Notes under the pieces: model-generated | What the model was told of the DNA's origin: nothing | Seen by the model: only the letters and a program-made list of their open reading frames with translations | The model's database searches: none | Source: Azoarcus sp031555955 | Lineage (GTDB): Bacteria; Pseudomonadota; Gammaproteobacteria; Burkholderiales; Rhodocyclaceae | Assembly (NCBI GenBank): GCA_031555955.1 | Contig: JAVBTY010000070.1 | Span: forward strand, 1-7,234 | Length of the DNA: 7,234 nucleotides | Direction of reading: 5' to 3' | Shown here: positions 1 to 7,234 of the stretch, piece by piece | Layout of the letters: each line of letters starts with the position of its first letter | Position numbering within the stretch: the stretch's first letter is position 1 | Made by a program: the position numbers and the translations under genes

Positions 1-1630
<1,630 letters not shown>

Positions 1631-1640
1631 GGAACGGGAC

Positions 1641-1739
1641 ATGGCCGCCCGACGGGGGGCCAGCCCGGCAGCCGGACCGCCACCGGAGCACGTCTCCGGG
1701 CGGTCCGGCTTTTGCATGATCCGGCACGGCCCGGACTGA
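1641..1739 (+). CDS. Candidate 32-codon leader ORF between dnaK and dnaJ
   Basis: Speculative small ORF. ATG at 1641 is preceded by AAGGA at 1629-1633, which overlaps the dnaK stop and leaves a 7-base spacer, a good ribosome-binding arrangement. The frame runs 32 codons to TGA at 1737-1739 and ends 10 bases before the dnaJ ATG. The predicted peptide begins MAARRGASPAAG, is rich in Arg, Pro, Gly and Ala, and matches no family I recognise. It covers the whole inverted repeat at 1670-1710, so a translating ribosome would unfold that hairpin and finish next to the dnaJ start. This layout suggests translational coupling or attenuation control rather than a functional peptide. Against it: an open frame of this length is common by chance in GC-rich DNA, and the hairpin alone constrains the sequence. 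Confidence 0.25.
   Translation: MAARRGASPAAGPPPEHVSGRSGFCMIRHGPD
1670..1713 (+). terminator. dnaK-dnaJ intergenic hairpin with short T-run (terminator or attenuator)
   Basis: A perfect 11-base-pair outer stem pairs 1670-1680 (AGCCGGACCGC) with 1700-1710. After a two-base bulge at 1681-1682, an inner stem of 6 pairs (CCGGAG at 1683-1688 with CTCCGG at 1694-1699) closes a five-base loop. The descending arm runs straight into TTTT at 1710-1713. This is the form of a Rho-independent terminator with a short U-tract, so partial read-through is likely. As dnaJ follows in the same orientation without an obvious promoter of its own, it probably acts as an attenuator or mRNA-processing/stability element that lowers dnaJ relative to dnaK. 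A weaker imperfect hairpin (GGCCGCCC at 1643-1650 with GGGGGGCC at 1654-1661, one G-G mismatch) lies just upstream. Confidence 0.7.
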
Positions 1740-1749
1740 GCGAGCAGAC

Positions 1750-2889
1750 ATGTCGAAACGGGATTACTACGAAGTACTCGGCGTTAACCGCGATGCGGAC
1801 GACGACACCATCAAGAAGGCCTACCGCAAGCTGGCCATGAAGTTTCACCCGGACCGCAATCCGGACAACAAGGACGCCGAGGAAAAGTTCAAGGAAGCCA
1901 AGGAGGCTTACGAAATCCTTTCCGACGCGCAGAAAAAGGCCGCTTACGACCGCTACGGCCACGCGGGCGTCGACCCCTCGATGGGCGCGGGCGGCCAGCA
2001 GGGCTTCGACGGCTTCGCCGACGCCTTTTCCGACATCTTCGGCGATCTTTTCGGCGGCGGCGGAGGCGGACGGCGCGGCGGCGGAGGCGGACGCTCCAAC
2101 GTCTACCGCGGCGCGGACCTGCGCTACAACCTTGAGGTTTCGCTGGAAGAAGCCGCGCGCGGCGCGGACAAGACCATCCGCATCCCCACCGTCGAGGAAT
2201 GCGACACCTGCCACGGCAGCGGCGCCAAACCCGGCACACAGCCCAAGCCCTGCCCCACCTGCGGCGGCGCGGGCCAGGTGCGCATGCAGCAAGGGTTTTT
2301 CTCCATTCAGCAGACCTGCCCGAAATGCCACGGCAGCGGCCGCATCATTCCCGATCCATGCTCAGGCTGCGGCGGCGCGGGACGGGTGAAAAAGCAGAAG
2401 ACGCTGGAAGTGAAAATCCCCGCCGGCATCGATGAAGGCATGCGCCTGCGCCATGCCGGCCATGGCGAACCAGGCGTCAATGGCGGCCCGCCGGGCGATC
2501 TCTACGTCGAGATCCACATCCGCCAGCATTCGGTATTCCAGCGCGACCACGACGACCTGCACTGCGAAATGCCGATCAGCTTCACCACCGCCGCCCTCGG
2601 CGGCGAAATCGAAATTCCGACGCTCGACGGCATGGCGCGGCTCAAGATTCCCGCCGAAACCCAGAGCGGGCGCGTGTTCCGCCTGCGCGGCAAGGGCATC
2701 CGGAACGTCCGCAGCCAGGCGCATGGCGACCTCATGTGCCACGTTCTGGTCGAAACGCCGGTCAACCTCACCGAGCGCCAGAAGGAACTGCTGCGCGAGT
2801 TCGAAAACGAATCCAGCGACGACGCCGGACGCCACAACCCGAAGGCAAAATCCTGGATGGACAAGGTGCGCGACTTTTTCGCTACCTGA
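1750..2889 (+). CDS. dnaJ: Chaperone protein DnaJ (Hsp40, type I)
   Basis: J-domain co-chaperone that delivers unfolded clients to DnaK and stimulates its ATPase. It is 379 residues long, normal for bacterial type I DnaJ, with all domains present. The J domain at about 4-70 has the HPD motif at 33-35. A Gly/Phe-rich region spans about 75-117. The zinc domain has four CxxCxGxG repeats with cysteines at 151/154, 168/171, 190/193 and 204/207. The C-terminal client-binding and dimerisation domains follow (about 215-379), ending in KSWMDKVRDFF. The ATG start is fixed by the conserved opening SKRDYYEVLGV. The ribosome-binding site is poor: only GAG-type matches (for example GAGCGAG at 1738-1744) precede the start, suggesting that expression depends on upstream translation or is deliberately modest. 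It lies 119 bases after dnaK in the classical dnaK-dnaJ order and converges with the channel gene downstream. Confidence 0.98.
   Translation: MSKRDYYEVLGVNRDADDDTIKKAYRKLAMKFHPDRNPDNKDAEEKFKEAKEAYEILSDAQKKAAYDRYGHAGVDPSMGAGGQQGFDGFADAFSDIFGDLFGGGGGGRRGGGGGRSNVYRGADLRYNLEVSLEEAARGADKTIRIPTVEECDTCHGSGAKPGTQPKPCPTCGGAGQVRMQQGFFSIQQTCPKCHGSGRIIPDPCSGCGGAGRVKKQKTLEVKIPAGIDEGMRLRHAGHGEPGVNGGPPGDLYVEIHIRQHSVFQRDHDDLHCEMPISFTTAALGGEIEIPTLDGMARLKIPAETQSGRVFRLRGKGIRNVRSQAHGDLMCHVLVETPVNLTERQKELLREFENESSDDAGRHNPKAKSWMDKVRDFFAT
2054..2093 (+). repeat. 19-base tandem repeat in the dnaJ Gly-rich linker
   Basis: The 19 bases at 2054-2072 recur exactly at 2075-2093, a period of 21 bases (seven codons). They encode the Gly/Arg stretch at residues 102-115 of DnaJ, two runs of glycines each closed by arginine. 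As the period keeps frame, gain or loss of a unit would change only linker length. Such slippage-prone DNA in the flexible G/F linker is tolerable for the protein. Confidence 0.8.
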
Positions 2890-2912
2890 TCACGCCGGAA
2901 TACCACGCGGCA

Positions 2913-2932
2913 CGGCTGCGGCCTCCGAGCCG
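2913..2932. terminator. Weak hairpin between convergent dnaJ and channel gene
   Basis: CGGCT at 2913-2917 pairs with AGCCG at 2928-2932. After a bulged G at 2918, CGG at 2919-2921 pairs with CCG at 2925-2927 around a three-base loop, for eight pairs in all. No T-run follows on the plus strand and no matching T-run is seen on the minus strand, so it is at best a poor intrinsic terminator. It is the only hairpin of note I found in the 96-base convergent gap, where transcripts from both sides must end or collide. Confidence 0.25.
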
Positions 2933-2985
2933 GACCTGTCGCGCCGCACGGGCCCCGCCCGCCTGAACGCCGCGGCATTGCACGG

Positions 2986-5256
2986 CTAGCCGCCCTGCCC
3001 GCGCCCCGCGGAGGCCAGCGTTCCGGAAGCGGCCTCCTTTTCCGGGGGAAAATGCAGCGCCAGCTGGGGGAAGGGAAGCTCGATTCCCTCGGCATCGAAT
3101 TTCCGCTTCAGCCGCAGGTTGAATTCGCGCGAAACGGCCCACTGCCGGAGCGGGCGCGTTTTGAAAATGGCGCGAACGATAATCGCGCTTTCGGCGAAGC
3201 GGACGATGCCCTGCACATCGAGCGGCTCCAGAAGATCGCGCCGCAGGCGGTAATCCTCCATCATTTCGCTGCCCACGGCCCTCATTGCGCGCAGCACTGC
3301 GTCGATGTCGCAGTCGTAAGCCACGCCGATGTCAAAAACCGCGCAGGCGAACTGGCGCGACAGGTTCTTCACCGTCTTGATCTGGCTGAACGGAATCGTA
3401 TGCAGCGTGCCGTACAGATCGCGCAGGCGCACGGTGCGGATACTCAGCCCTTCGACTGTCCCGGCATGGTCAGCGGTTTCAATGTAATCGCCGATCGAGA
3501 TCGTATCCTCGATGATGATGAACAGCCCGGTAATGATGTCCTGCACCAGCGTCTGCGCGCCAAAACCCACCGCCAGCCCCACCACGCCCGCACCGGCGAT
3601 AAAAGGCGTGATGTCGATACCCAGATTCGCCAGCGCGACAATAACGGCGACACCGGCGATGCTGGCCCCCGCCGCGCCGCGGCACAGCGGCAGCAGGGTC
3701 AGCGCGCGGGCCCCTGGCGCCTTGTAGCCGGCGCCAGCGCTTCTGCGCGAATGGGGCGACAATCCTTCGAGAATGGCGGTATCCACCACCGTCCACACCA
3801 GCCACGCAACCATGGCGGTAACGCAGACGCCCGCCAGCATTTTTCCCAGCGTCTCGTGCATGAAATCGGCCAGCGAATAATCCCAGGTGCGCGCAATCAG
3901 TTCAAGAAATACCAGCCAGACCACGAAGGTGAGCACAAGGAAAAAAAACCTGCGCAACCGCTGCATGTACGCGGTGCGCTGCCAGTGGCGCATCTGCGCG
4001 GCAGCGGCGTTTTCCTGCCTGCGCCGCAGCAGCAGCGCCGCTGACGCACCCAGCATCAGCAGGGCGACGCTGGCGACAACCCGCCGCGTGATCACATACG
4101 TGTTCTCAGGAACGAACAGGGCGATTCCTCCCGCGGCGACCGCCAGCACAATCATGAGCGGCGCCCAGATTTTCCCGAGGAACTGTCTGATATCGCCCCA
4201 TCCCTTCTGGTGCCGGAGCGGGAAAGGCCGGTTGGCGATCAGGTGCATGACCGGACGCCGGAACAGCAGGGCGAACAGCCCGATCAGCAGCGCCGTCACC
4301 ACCGTCACCAGCGAATCGGCCAGCGCCAGCACGTTGGGGGGGAAAACCAGCGCCACGCGCTCGCCCGTTGCCGCATCGCCCAGCGCAAAACAGACGCCAA
4401 TGGCGTAAAGAAGGCGCTGCGGCGGCGGCGACAGCAGCAGGCGCACGGCGGTGCGCCGGTGCCCGTCCGCGCACAGGGAAAAAAGCAGCGCGCAGATCGA
4501 GGAAAACACCATGCCGCTCACCACCGCGTAAGCCAGCACCAGCGCCAGCACCTTGCCATGCGAAGCCTGCAGCGGATGCATCATCCCGACGGTAACCAGA
4601 AACGCGATGATCCACGGCCCGAAGCGCCGCAGAACATGCACCGCCAGCGCCCGGGTGGAAGGCGCGGGCACAGCCGGGGGCCGGATCCCGAGATGGCGGC
4701 GGATCCGCTTCGCCCCCCACGCCAGCGCCAGCGCCAGCAGCGCCCAGACCGAGAGGACCAGCGCAAAGGCGCTGCCCGAATCCGGTGCGGACGGCGCTTC
4801 TCCATTCTGGTACGCCACCGCAGTTTCATCCGCCGCGGCGGAAATGCGCTGCCGCCAGAAATGCAGCGGCGGCGCGCCCGCCCGCAAACGGGTGGCCAGC
4901 GTTTCGAACCCATGGCTGATGCTTTCGAACAGATTGCCCCCGCGCTTCACTTTTTGCACCCCCGCTCCTTCCGGCAGCGCCTCGCGCAGGCGTTTCAGTT
5001 CGGCAAGCAGTGCCCTGCGCTCCTGATCGTTTTCCAGCGTAACGATCACCCGGTCCAGCGACGCGGCCAGTTCAGCATCAGCGCCAGTACCTGGGGAAGC
5101 GGCGGAAGCGGCGTTGCCCACGGAGATGCCGGGAAGCAGCGTCTGCGGCGCGCCCTGCGCGCGCAGCGGCAGCAGCACGGCGCACAACAGCAGCAGCCAG
5201 AACACGGGGCCCGCTCTCCGTTTCCGCCCCCACGGCGGGCCGGGTGAAATACGCAT
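2986..5256 (-). CDS. Large MscS-superfamily mechanosensitive ion channel (YbiO-like)
   Basis: Inner-membrane channel expected to open under membrane tension and release solutes during hypo-osmotic shock. It has 756 residues, far longer than E. coli MscS (286) and close to E. coli YbiO (741), whose layout it shares. Residues 1-36 are a signal peptide (Arg/Lys-rich start, Leu-rich core, Ala-containing cleavage region). A periplasmic segment with a charged, coiled-coil-like stretch follows (about 65-100). About ten hydrophobic spans lie between 163 and 544, then the pore helix at about 549-583 and the cytoplasmic MscS beta domain and C-terminal alpha/beta domain to about 740. The pore motif GLAVGFGAQTLVQDIITG starts at residue 560. 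The start at 5256 is chosen for its strong AAGGAGA site and signal peptide. A longer in-frame start at 5367 would overlap the upstream gene by 68 bases and mask the signal peptide. It is probably co-transcribed with the DUF3014 gene. Superfamily membership is certain; the YbiO subtype is likely. Confidence 0.92.
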   Translation of the reverse strand: MRISPGPPWGRKRRAGPVFWLLLLCAVLLPLRAQGAPQTLLPGISVGNAASAASPGTGADAELAASLDRVIVTLENDQERRALLAELKRLREALPEGAGVQKVKRGGNLFESISHGFETLATRLRAGAPPLHFWRQRISAAADETAVAYQNGEAPSAPDSGSAFALVLSVWALLALALAWGAKRIRRHLGIRPPAVPAPSTRALAVHVLRRFGPWIIAFLVTVGMMHPLQASHGKVLALVLAYAVVSGMVFSSICALLFSLCADGHRRTAVRLLLSPPPQRLLYAIGVCFALGDAATGERVALVFPPNVLALADSLVTVVTALLIGLFALLFRRPVMHLIANRPFPLRHQKGWGDIRQFLGKIWAPLMIVLAVAAGGIALFVPENTYVITRRVVASVALLMLGASAALLLRRRQENAAAAQMRHWQRTAYMQRLRRFFFLVLTFVVWLVFLELIARTWDYSLADFMHETLGKMLAGVCVTAMVAWLVWTVVDTAILEGLSPHSRRSAGAGYKAPGARALTLLPLCRGAAGASIAGVAVIVALANLGIDITPFIAGAGVVGLAVGFGAQTLVQDIITGLFIIIEDTISIGDYIETADHAGTVEGLSIRTVRLRDLYGTLHTIPFSQIKTVKNLSRQFACAVFDIGVAYDCDIDAVLRAMRAVGSEMMEDYRLRRDLLEPLDVQGIVRFAESAIIVRAIFKTRPLRQWAVSREFNLRLKRKFDAEGIELPFPQLALHFPPEKEAASGTLASAGRGQGG

Positions 5257-5263
5257 GGCGGTC

Positions 5264-5270
5264 TCTCCTT
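5264..5270 (-). promoter_or_regulatory. Ribosome-binding site of the channel gene
   Basis: Read on the minus strand, AAGGAGA lies 7 bases before the ATG at 5256-5254. This near-consensus Shine-Dalgarno sequence sets the start of the channel gene and lies within the 43-base gap after the DUF3014 stop codon. Confidence 0.85.
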
Positions 5271-5299
5271 GCGCGTCCGCGCGGGTAGAGCGGCTTGCG

Positions 5300-6136
5300 C
5301 TAGCGGGCGGCGCTTCCCGCCAGACGGTCGCGCAGATCACGCAGTTTCGCCCTGATCCGCGCGGCATCCTCCGCCCCCATGCGGAGCAGGATTTTCTGCC
5401 CGGCCGAAAGCGATTCCAGCGCCGGATCTTCGAACACGTAGCGCACTTTGGGCTGAATCAGGCGTAGCGGCTCCTGCGGCTGCGGCGTTTCCAGAAGATG
5501 ATCGATCACCGCCACCAGCCGGACGTTGAAGCTGGCTGACGGATAGCCCAGTTCTTCATACGCAGCCTGGAACAGCGGATAAAAACGTGCGTAAAGGGCC
5601 ACGAGCGCGCCGCTGTCGACCGCTTCGGCAAGCCGCACGTAAGGCGTATAGCGCGCGGCATTCGCAGCGCCGGGGATAAAAACGCCACCCGCCGGTTCGA
5701 CGATGAAACTACCCTGCGCGGGCCGCAGCGGCGAACGCATCAGCGGCAGGCGCTCGCCAGGCAGGTTGTCCACCGTCACCACCACGCGGCGGATGAAATC
5801 CCTCACCTGCAGCAGCCCGCTCACCGGTTCCTGGCCCAGCAGCCCGACAAGCGCGTTGCCGATCTGCCCGTCGCTCTGGTCCAGCACCGGGAGGGGGACC
5901 GCTGGCGCGGCGGCGCTCTCCGCGCCAGGCGGTATCTGCGCGGCGGGGGGAAGGGCCGGTGGCGCGATCTCTCCCCGCGTTTCAGGTTCTGTTAGCCGGG
6001 GCCCGGTTGCGGGGGCGATTGCTGTTTCGGGCTGCTGGAGCGGCGGCGCGGGCATGCGTCCGGAGAACAGATACGCCGCGGCAGCCACAGCCAGTACGGC
6101 AATAAAAAGCGCCCATTTCACGGCGGCCGGTTTCAT
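5300..6136 (-). CDS. DUF3014 domain-containing membrane-anchored protein
   Basis: Function unknown. The protein has 278 residues. One uncleaved hydrophobic segment at about 8-25 follows a Lys-containing N-terminus, predicting a single-pass inner-membrane anchor with the bulk in the periplasm. A Pro/Ala/Glu-rich linker spans about 28-83. The globular part at about 84-270 matches the DUF3014 family as I recall it: LPVLDQSDGQIG at 82-93, RRVVVTVDNLP at 116-126, RYTPYVRL at 162-169, FYPLFQAAYEELGYP at 185-199, IDHLLETP at 211-218 and AGQKILLRMG at 245-254. No catalytic motif or metal-binding cluster is visible. The C-terminal ~25 residues are a charged, helix-forming stretch. The ATG at 6136 is supported by a strong ribosome-binding site. 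It is first in a probable two-gene operon with the mechanosensitive channel, so a role in the envelope or osmotic response is an inference from context only. Confidence 0.87.
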   Translation of the reverse strand: MKPAAVKWALFIAVLAVAAAAYLFSGRMPAPPLQQPETAIAPATGPRLTEPETRGEIAPPALPPAAQIPPGAESAAAPAVPLPVLDQSDGQIGNALVGLLGQEPVSGLLQVRDFIRRVVVTVDNLPGERLPLMRSPLRPAQGSFIVEPAGGVFIPGAANAARYTPYVRLAEAVDSGALVALYARFYPLFQAAYEELGYPSASFNVRLVAVIDHLLETPQPQEPLRLIQPKVRYVFEDPALESLSAGQKILLRMGAEDAARIRAKLRDLRDRLAGSAAR

Positions 6137-6140
6137 TGTT

Positions 6141-6150
6141 TCACCTCCCT
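6141..6150 (-). promoter_or_regulatory. Ribosome-binding site of the DUF3014 gene
   Basis: The minus strand reads AGGGAGGTGA, an almost complete match to the 16S rRNA 3' end. Its GGAGGT core (6148-6143) lies 6 bases before the ATG at 6136-6134. This fixes the start and predicts efficient translation. Confidence 0.88.
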
Positions 6151-6169
6151 GTTTTGAGTTCCGTCATGC

Positions 6170-6198
6170 TGGGAGTCCCGCAACAGCGGCAATGTTCC
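6170..6198 (-). promoter_or_regulatory. Possible sigma-E-like promoter for the DUF3014-channel operon
   Basis: On the minus strand GGAACAT (6198-6192) resembles the sigma-E -35 element GGAACTT. After 17 bases, TCCCA (6174-6170) is a partial match to a TCTGA-type -10 element, about 33 bases before the start codon. The -10 is poor and the match could be chance. I see no convincing sigma-70 promoter in the same interval. Confidence 0.2.
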
Positions 6199-6253
6199 GC
6201 CAGGGCGGCCAGCTGTCGGCAGCGTAGCGCAAAAACTGGCGGCGGAAACAGCA

Positions 6254-6284
6254 ACGCCCCCGGCGGTTTCCCGCGCGGGGGCGT
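6254..6284 (-). terminator. Second hairpin downstream of acnB, GAAA-looped
   Basis: Read on the minus strand, ACGCCCCCG (6284-6276) pairs perfectly with CGGGGGCGT (6262-6254), nine pairs. After one bulged base at 6275, GCGG pairs with CCGC around a GAAA tetraloop at 6270-6267, a very stable GNRA-type cap. The sequence after the stem reads TTGCTGTTT, only partly T-rich. It lies 52-82 bases past the acnB stop, so it is probably a transcription terminator or a 3'-end stabiliser of the acnB transcript. Confidence 0.6.
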
Positions 6285-6297
6285 CATAAATCCGTGC

Positions 6298-6317
6298 AAA
6301 CGGCCCTCCCCGGGCCG
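6298..6317 (-). terminator. First hairpin downstream of acnB
   Basis: On the minus strand CGGCCC (6317-6312) pairs with GGGCCG (6306-6301) around a five-base loop, followed by TTT at 6300-6298. It begins 19 bases after the acnB stop codon. The stem is short but GC-only. With the larger hairpin that follows, it forms a tandem terminator-like 3' end for acnB. Confidence 0.5.
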
Positions 6318-6335
6318 CCTGCTGGCGTAGGTGCG

Positions 6336-7234
6336 TCAGACTTCGACCGTATCAGCCACTTCCCTGAATTCCGCAATCTGGTCGAAATTCATGTAGCGGT
6401 AGACATCGGCCGCCTTGGCGTTAACCACCTCCACCTGCGCCTGATACTCGGCCGCGGTCGGAATCTTGCCCATCAGCGCGCAGACCGCGGCGAGTTCGGC
6501 CGAACCGAGATAGACGCGGGTATCGATTCCCAGGCGGTTCGGGAAATTACGCGTCGAGGTCGACATGGCCGTGCTGCCCTTGCGGATCTGCGCCTGGTTG
6601 CCCATGCACAGCGAGCAGCCGGGCATTTCCATGCGCGCGCCGGATTTGCCCAGTACGCTGTAATAGCCTTCCTCGTTCAGGATCATCGCGTCCATCTTGG
6701 TCGGCGGGGCGATCCACAGGCGCGTCGGAATGTCGCTCTTGCCGTCCAGAACCTTGCCGGCCGCGCGGAAGTGGCCGATGTTGGTCATGCACGAACCGAT
6801 GAACACTTCGTCGATCCTGTCGCCGGCGACTTCGGACAGCAGCTTCACGTCGTCCGGATCGTTCGGGCAGGCGACGATCGGCTCCTTGATATCGGCCAGA
6901 TCGATCTCGATCACGGCGGCGTATTCGGCATTGGCATCGCCCTTGAGCAGCGTGCCCGTGGCGATCCACTCTTCCATCGCCTTGATCCGGCGCCTGAGCG
7001 AACGCTTGTCTTCATAGCCGTTGGCGATCATCCACTTCATCAGCGTGATGTTGGAGTTCATGTACTCCACGATCGGCGCCTTGTTCAGATGCACCGCGCA
7101 ACCGGCGGCGGAGCGCTCGGCCGAAGCGTCGGTCAGTTCGAACGCCTGCTCCACCTTCAGATCGGGCAGGCCCTCGATTTCCAGGATACGGCCGGAGAAG
7201 ATGTTCTTCTTGCCCTGCTTCTCCACCGTCAACA
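6336..7234 (-). CDS. acnB: Aconitate hydratase B, C-terminal third (cut by the window edge)
   Basis: Isomerises citrate to isocitrate through cis-aconitate in the TCA cycle, using a [4Fe-4S] cluster; cytosolic. The frame is open to the right edge and holds 298 residues counted from 7232, so about 560 N-terminal residues (HEAT-like domain and most of the catalytic core) are missing. The TTG at 7232 is an internal codon. The sequence matches AcnB, not AcnA: KNIFSGRILEIEGLPDLKVE at 9-28 and FELTDASAERSAAGC at 31-45. The cluster ligands are Cys148 in GSCMTNIGHFRA and Cys206 and Cys209 in GCSLCMGNQ. Downstream, STSTRNFPNR at 224-233 carries substrate-binding arginines. All key residues seen in this part are intact, so it should be an active enzyme. 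The gene ends at TGA (6338-6336) and is followed by two hairpins that probably separate it from the DUF3014-channel operon on the same strand. Confidence 0.97.
   Translation of the reverse strand, partial: LTVEKQGKKNIFSGRILEIEGLPDLKVEQAFELTDASAERSAAGCAVHLNKAPIVEYMNSNITLMKWMIANGYEDKRSLRRRIKAMEEWIATGTLLKGDANAEYAAVIEIDLADIKEPIVACPNDPDDVKLLSEVAGDRIDEVFIGSCMTNIGHFRAAGKVLDGKSDIPTRLWIAPPTKMDAMILNEEGYYSVLGKSGARMEMPGCSLCMGNQAQIRKGSTAMSTSTRNFPNRLGIDTRVYLGSAELAAVCALMGKIPTAAEYQAQVEVVNAKAADVYRYMNFDQIAEFREVADTVEV

Noticed and set aside
3052..4044. 330-codon plus-strand frame opposite the channel gene
   Set aside because: Rich in Arg, His, Gln and Ala, the typical antisense shadow of a GC-rich membrane-protein gene. 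The minus strand encodes a recognisable MscS domain over the same bases.
4210..5247. 345-codon plus-strand frame opposite the channel's N-terminal half
   Set aside because: Same Arg/Gln/His-rich shadow composition, and no recognisable domain. The opposite strand has a signal peptide and membrane spans.
5257..5367. N-terminal extension of the channel to an ATG at 5367
   Set aside because: It would overlap the DUF3014 coding end by 68 bases and bury the signal peptide, while a strong ribosome-binding site lies exactly before the ATG at 5256.
6197..6242. Inverted repeat CCGCCAG (6197-6203) and CTGGCGG (6236-6242) upstream of the DUF3014 gene, considered as an operator
   Set aside because: Only seven bases per arm with a 32-base separation, in GC-rich DNA where such matches are frequent; no other support.
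6136..6330. 64-codon plus-strand frame between DUF3014 and acnB
   Set aside because: No ribosome-binding site before its start. It covers the hairpins and the upstream region of a minus-strand gene, and its basic low-complexity product matches nothing known.

Overview
The window is a GC-rich chromosomal segment from a proteobacterium, most likely a betaproteobacterium. This is inferred from the strong G/C bias at third codon positions, the proteobacterial-type DnaK, DnaJ and AcnB sequences, and the presence of a DUF3014 protein. I cannot place it in a family or genus from sequence alone. It reads as ordinary core genome: I see no insertion sequence, integrase, tRNA, rRNA, CRISPR array or prophage gene.

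Layout: (1) 1-1630, plus strand: the last ~85% of dnaK, cut by the left window edge. (2) 1631-1749: a 119-base dnaK-dnaJ spacer with a strong hairpin followed by a short T-run. It is overlapped by a candidate 32-codon ORF that has its own ribosome-binding site and stops 10 bases before dnaJ. (3) 1750-2889, plus: a complete dnaJ. (4) 2890-2985: a short convergent gap with no convincing terminator. (5) 5256-2986, minus: a large mechanosensitive channel of the MscS superfamily resembling E. coli YbiO. (6) 6136-5300, minus: a membrane-anchored DUF3014 protein of unknown function, 43 bases upstream of the channel gene and probably in the same operon. (7) 6137-6335: an intergenic region holding two hairpins after acnB and, presumably, the promoter of the DUF3014-channel pair. 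(8) 7234-6336, minus: the C-terminal third of acnB, cut by the right edge.

Functionally, dnaK and dnaJ encode the Hsp70/Hsp40 folding machine. The minus-strand pair encodes an inner-membrane osmotic safety valve plus an envelope protein whose role is unknown. acnB encodes the main TCA-cycle aconitase. The most interesting unexplained structure is the dnaK-dnaJ spacer, where a small ORF, a terminator-like hairpin and a weak dnaJ ribosome-binding site are arranged in a way that could set the DnaK:DnaJ ratio. I found no clearly novel multi-gene system.
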